5,993 nt of DNA from Dehalococcoidia bacterium (lineage in GTDB: Bacteria; Chloroflexota; Dehalococcoidia; Dehalococcoidales; Fen-1064): the NCBI GenBank assembly GCA_011192055.1, contig DUES01000111.1, forward strand, positions 1-5,993, given 5' to 3'. Position numbers and translations under genes: made by a program. Positions 4,810-5,993 of the stretch are shown piece after piece. How positions within the stretch are numbered: position 1 is the first letter of the stretch; each line of letters begins with the position of its first letter. The notes below the pieces were generated by a model. That model was not told the origin of the DNA. It saw only the letters and a program-made list of their open reading frames with translations, and did not search any database.

Positions 4810-5993
4810 ATGCAGGATAAGGCAAGTGCAGCATTAGTCATTGGTGCCGGAGTCGGTGGTATCAGAGCTGCTCTGGACCTTGCTGAATCAGGTTATAAGA
4901 CCTATCTTGTCGATAGCAGTCCTGCTGCTGGTGGTACCGTTCCTCAACTGGACAAATGGTTCCCGGATAACCAGTGTGAGCTGTGCAAGCTGTTACCGGT
5001 ATTCTCCCGCGATGAATGCTCGCAGGTCTGCCTTCGCCGTGACCTCGCCCACCCAAATATTGAAATGCTGACCAATACCATAATTGAAAAGGTAGATGGT
5101 GAGGCCGGTAATTTTTGCGTTTCCGTTAAGACATTATCAGGCTGGGTAAAAAAAGAGAGATGCACCGCGTGCGGTCTTTGTGCCGGAGCCTGTCCTGTGG
5201 AAGTCCCCGACGAGTACAACGACGGTCTGCAAAACCGCAAGGCAATATATGTCCGCAGCCCCCAGGCAATACCCAACTTCTTCAGCATCGATTATGATGC
5301 CTGTACCCGCTGCGGCAAGTGCGTGGAAGTATGCCCCACCAATGCGATAGACCTTGACCTTGAAGACGAGTCCAGGGAACTGTCTGTCGGGGTAATAATT
5401 ATCTCCGCCGGATTTCAGGAATATGACGCCGCCGAGATGGGCCAGTACGGTTTCGGGCGCTTTCCCAATGTCCTGACCAACCTCCAGGCAGAACGGCTCC
5501 TTTCGTCAACCGGCAAGACGGAAGGTGGCCTGGTCCGCCCCTCTGACGGCAGGACTCCGGAGAAGGTAGCTTTTCTGCAATGCGTCGGCTCGCGAGACAT
5601 GAACCGGAACTACTGTTCAGCTGCCTGCTGCATGTACGCATTAAAGGAATCGATACTGATTAAAGAGAAAAGCCCGGGAACGGATGTAACTATCTTTTAC
5701 ATGGATATCCGTGATTTCGGTAAAGACTACTACCGCTACCACCGGAAAGCGGAGGAACTTGGAGTCAAGTTTGTTCGATGCCGTGTCTCAACCATCAAGC
5801 AGAACCCCGGAACGAAGGACCTGCTCCTGCTTGCCCGGGCCGAGGACGGCACCGATATTCGCAGTGAGTTCGACATGGTGGTACTTGCTGCTGCCCAGTG
5901 CCCTTCCCGCCGCATGGCAGAACTGACCGGGATGCTGGGTGTAGACACCAACCAGTGGGGCTTTGTCCGGACACAGGAATGGCGGGGTACCAG
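4810..5993 (+). CDS. HdrA-like FAD/iron-sulfur oxidoreductase C (3' end outside the window)
   Basis: The frame is open for 394 codons and runs off the right edge without a stop. It begins directly at the flavin domain: GAGVGG (12-17), GGT (41-43), then an unusual cysteine group, CELC (C56, C59) and CSQVC (C70, C74). Next come two ferredoxin motifs, C118, C121, C124, C128 and C165, C168, C171, C175 (both standard CxxCxxCxxxCP), and the non-classical cluster motif C258, C269, C273, C274 (QCVGSR...CSAACC). The later part (FYMDIRDFGKDYY) matches the corresponding region of A and B (MYIDMRCFGKG) but is clearly more diverged, so this is an older paralogue. No N-terminal HdrA domain is present, and whether C-terminal ferredoxin, MvhD-like or second flavin domains follow cannot be seen. 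Likely role: cytoplasmic electron transfer or bifurcation within the same complex as A and B, or a parallel one. Confidence 0.88.
   Translation, partial: MQDKASAALVIGAGVGGIRAALDLAESGYKTYLVDSSPAAGGTVPQLDKWFPDNQCELCKLLPVFSRDECSQVCLRRDLAHPNIEMLTNTIIEKVDGEAGNFCVSVKTLSGWVKKERCTACGLCAGACPVEVPDEYNDGLQNRKAIYVRSPQAIPNFFSIDYDACTRCGKCVEVCPTNAIDLDLEDESRELSVGVIIISAGFQEYDAAEMGQYGFGRFPNVLTNLQAERLLSSTGKTEGGLVRPSDGRTPEKVAFLQCVGSRDMNRNYCSAACCMYALKESILIKEKSPGTDVTIFYMDIRDFGKDYYRYHRKAEELGVKFVRCRVSTIKQNPGTKDLLLLARAEDGTDIRSEFDMVVLAAAQCPSRRMAELTGMLGVDTNQWGFVRTQEWRGT

Overview
The window carries four genes, all on the + strand: one ketopantoate-reductase-family gene (75-1043), then, after a 332-base regulatory gap, three consecutive FAD/iron-sulfur proteins of the HdrA (heterodisulfide reductase subunit A) family (1376-2743, 2769-4748, and 4810 to the right edge, incomplete). 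Three tandem HdrA-type flavoproteins point to a strict anaerobe that moves electrons among ferredoxin-type clusters, probably by flavin-based electron bifurcation or confurcation. Base composition is moderate. Strong AGGAGG/AGGAG ribosome sites and bacterial-looking -35/-10 sequences argue for a bacterium. Dehalococcoidia-type Chloroflexota or Desulfobacterota are plausible hosts, but that is inference and no marker gene settles it.

Layout. 1-74: an in-frame lysine/glutamate/valine-rich stretch open to the left edge. 75-1043: ketopantoate reductase family. 1044-1375: non-coding, with a 22-base-period direct repeat around a TATAAT box, a 10-bp hairpin with a short T run, and a second promoter-like sequence just before an AGGAGG site. 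1376-2743: HdrA-like protein A (short form, 455 codons). 2769-4748: HdrA-like protein B (full length, 659 aa). 4810-5993: HdrA-like protein C (first 394 codons). Gaps of 25 and 61 bases suggest that A, B and C are one operon.

Main result. Gene A has an in-frame TGA (1751-1753) exactly where the fourth cysteine of the CxxCxxCxxxC ferredoxin motif belongs (paralogue B has TGC there). The frame continues on both sides with no other lesion, and the downstream part looks strongly constrained in comparison with B. The codons just after the TGA encode atypical residues and build a 5-bp helix and a 10-bp perfect inverted repeat that together have pseudoknot topology. I read this as a candidate UGA recoding event (selenocysteine, or structured stop readthrough) in an HdrA-like protein. 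A recent nonsense mutation or a base-call error (TGC to TGA) remains possible.

How the genes may work together. B has the complete HdrA plan (N-terminal domain, FAD domain with inserted two-cluster ferredoxin, C-terminal two-cluster ferredoxin). A lacks both ends, and C starts directly at the FAD domain. The three differ in the cysteines that follow the FAD motif (two in A, none in B, four in C), so they probably are not redundant copies. No HdrB, HdrC, MvhD, hydrogenase or formate dehydrogenase gene lies inside the window, so the electron donor and acceptor cannot be named.
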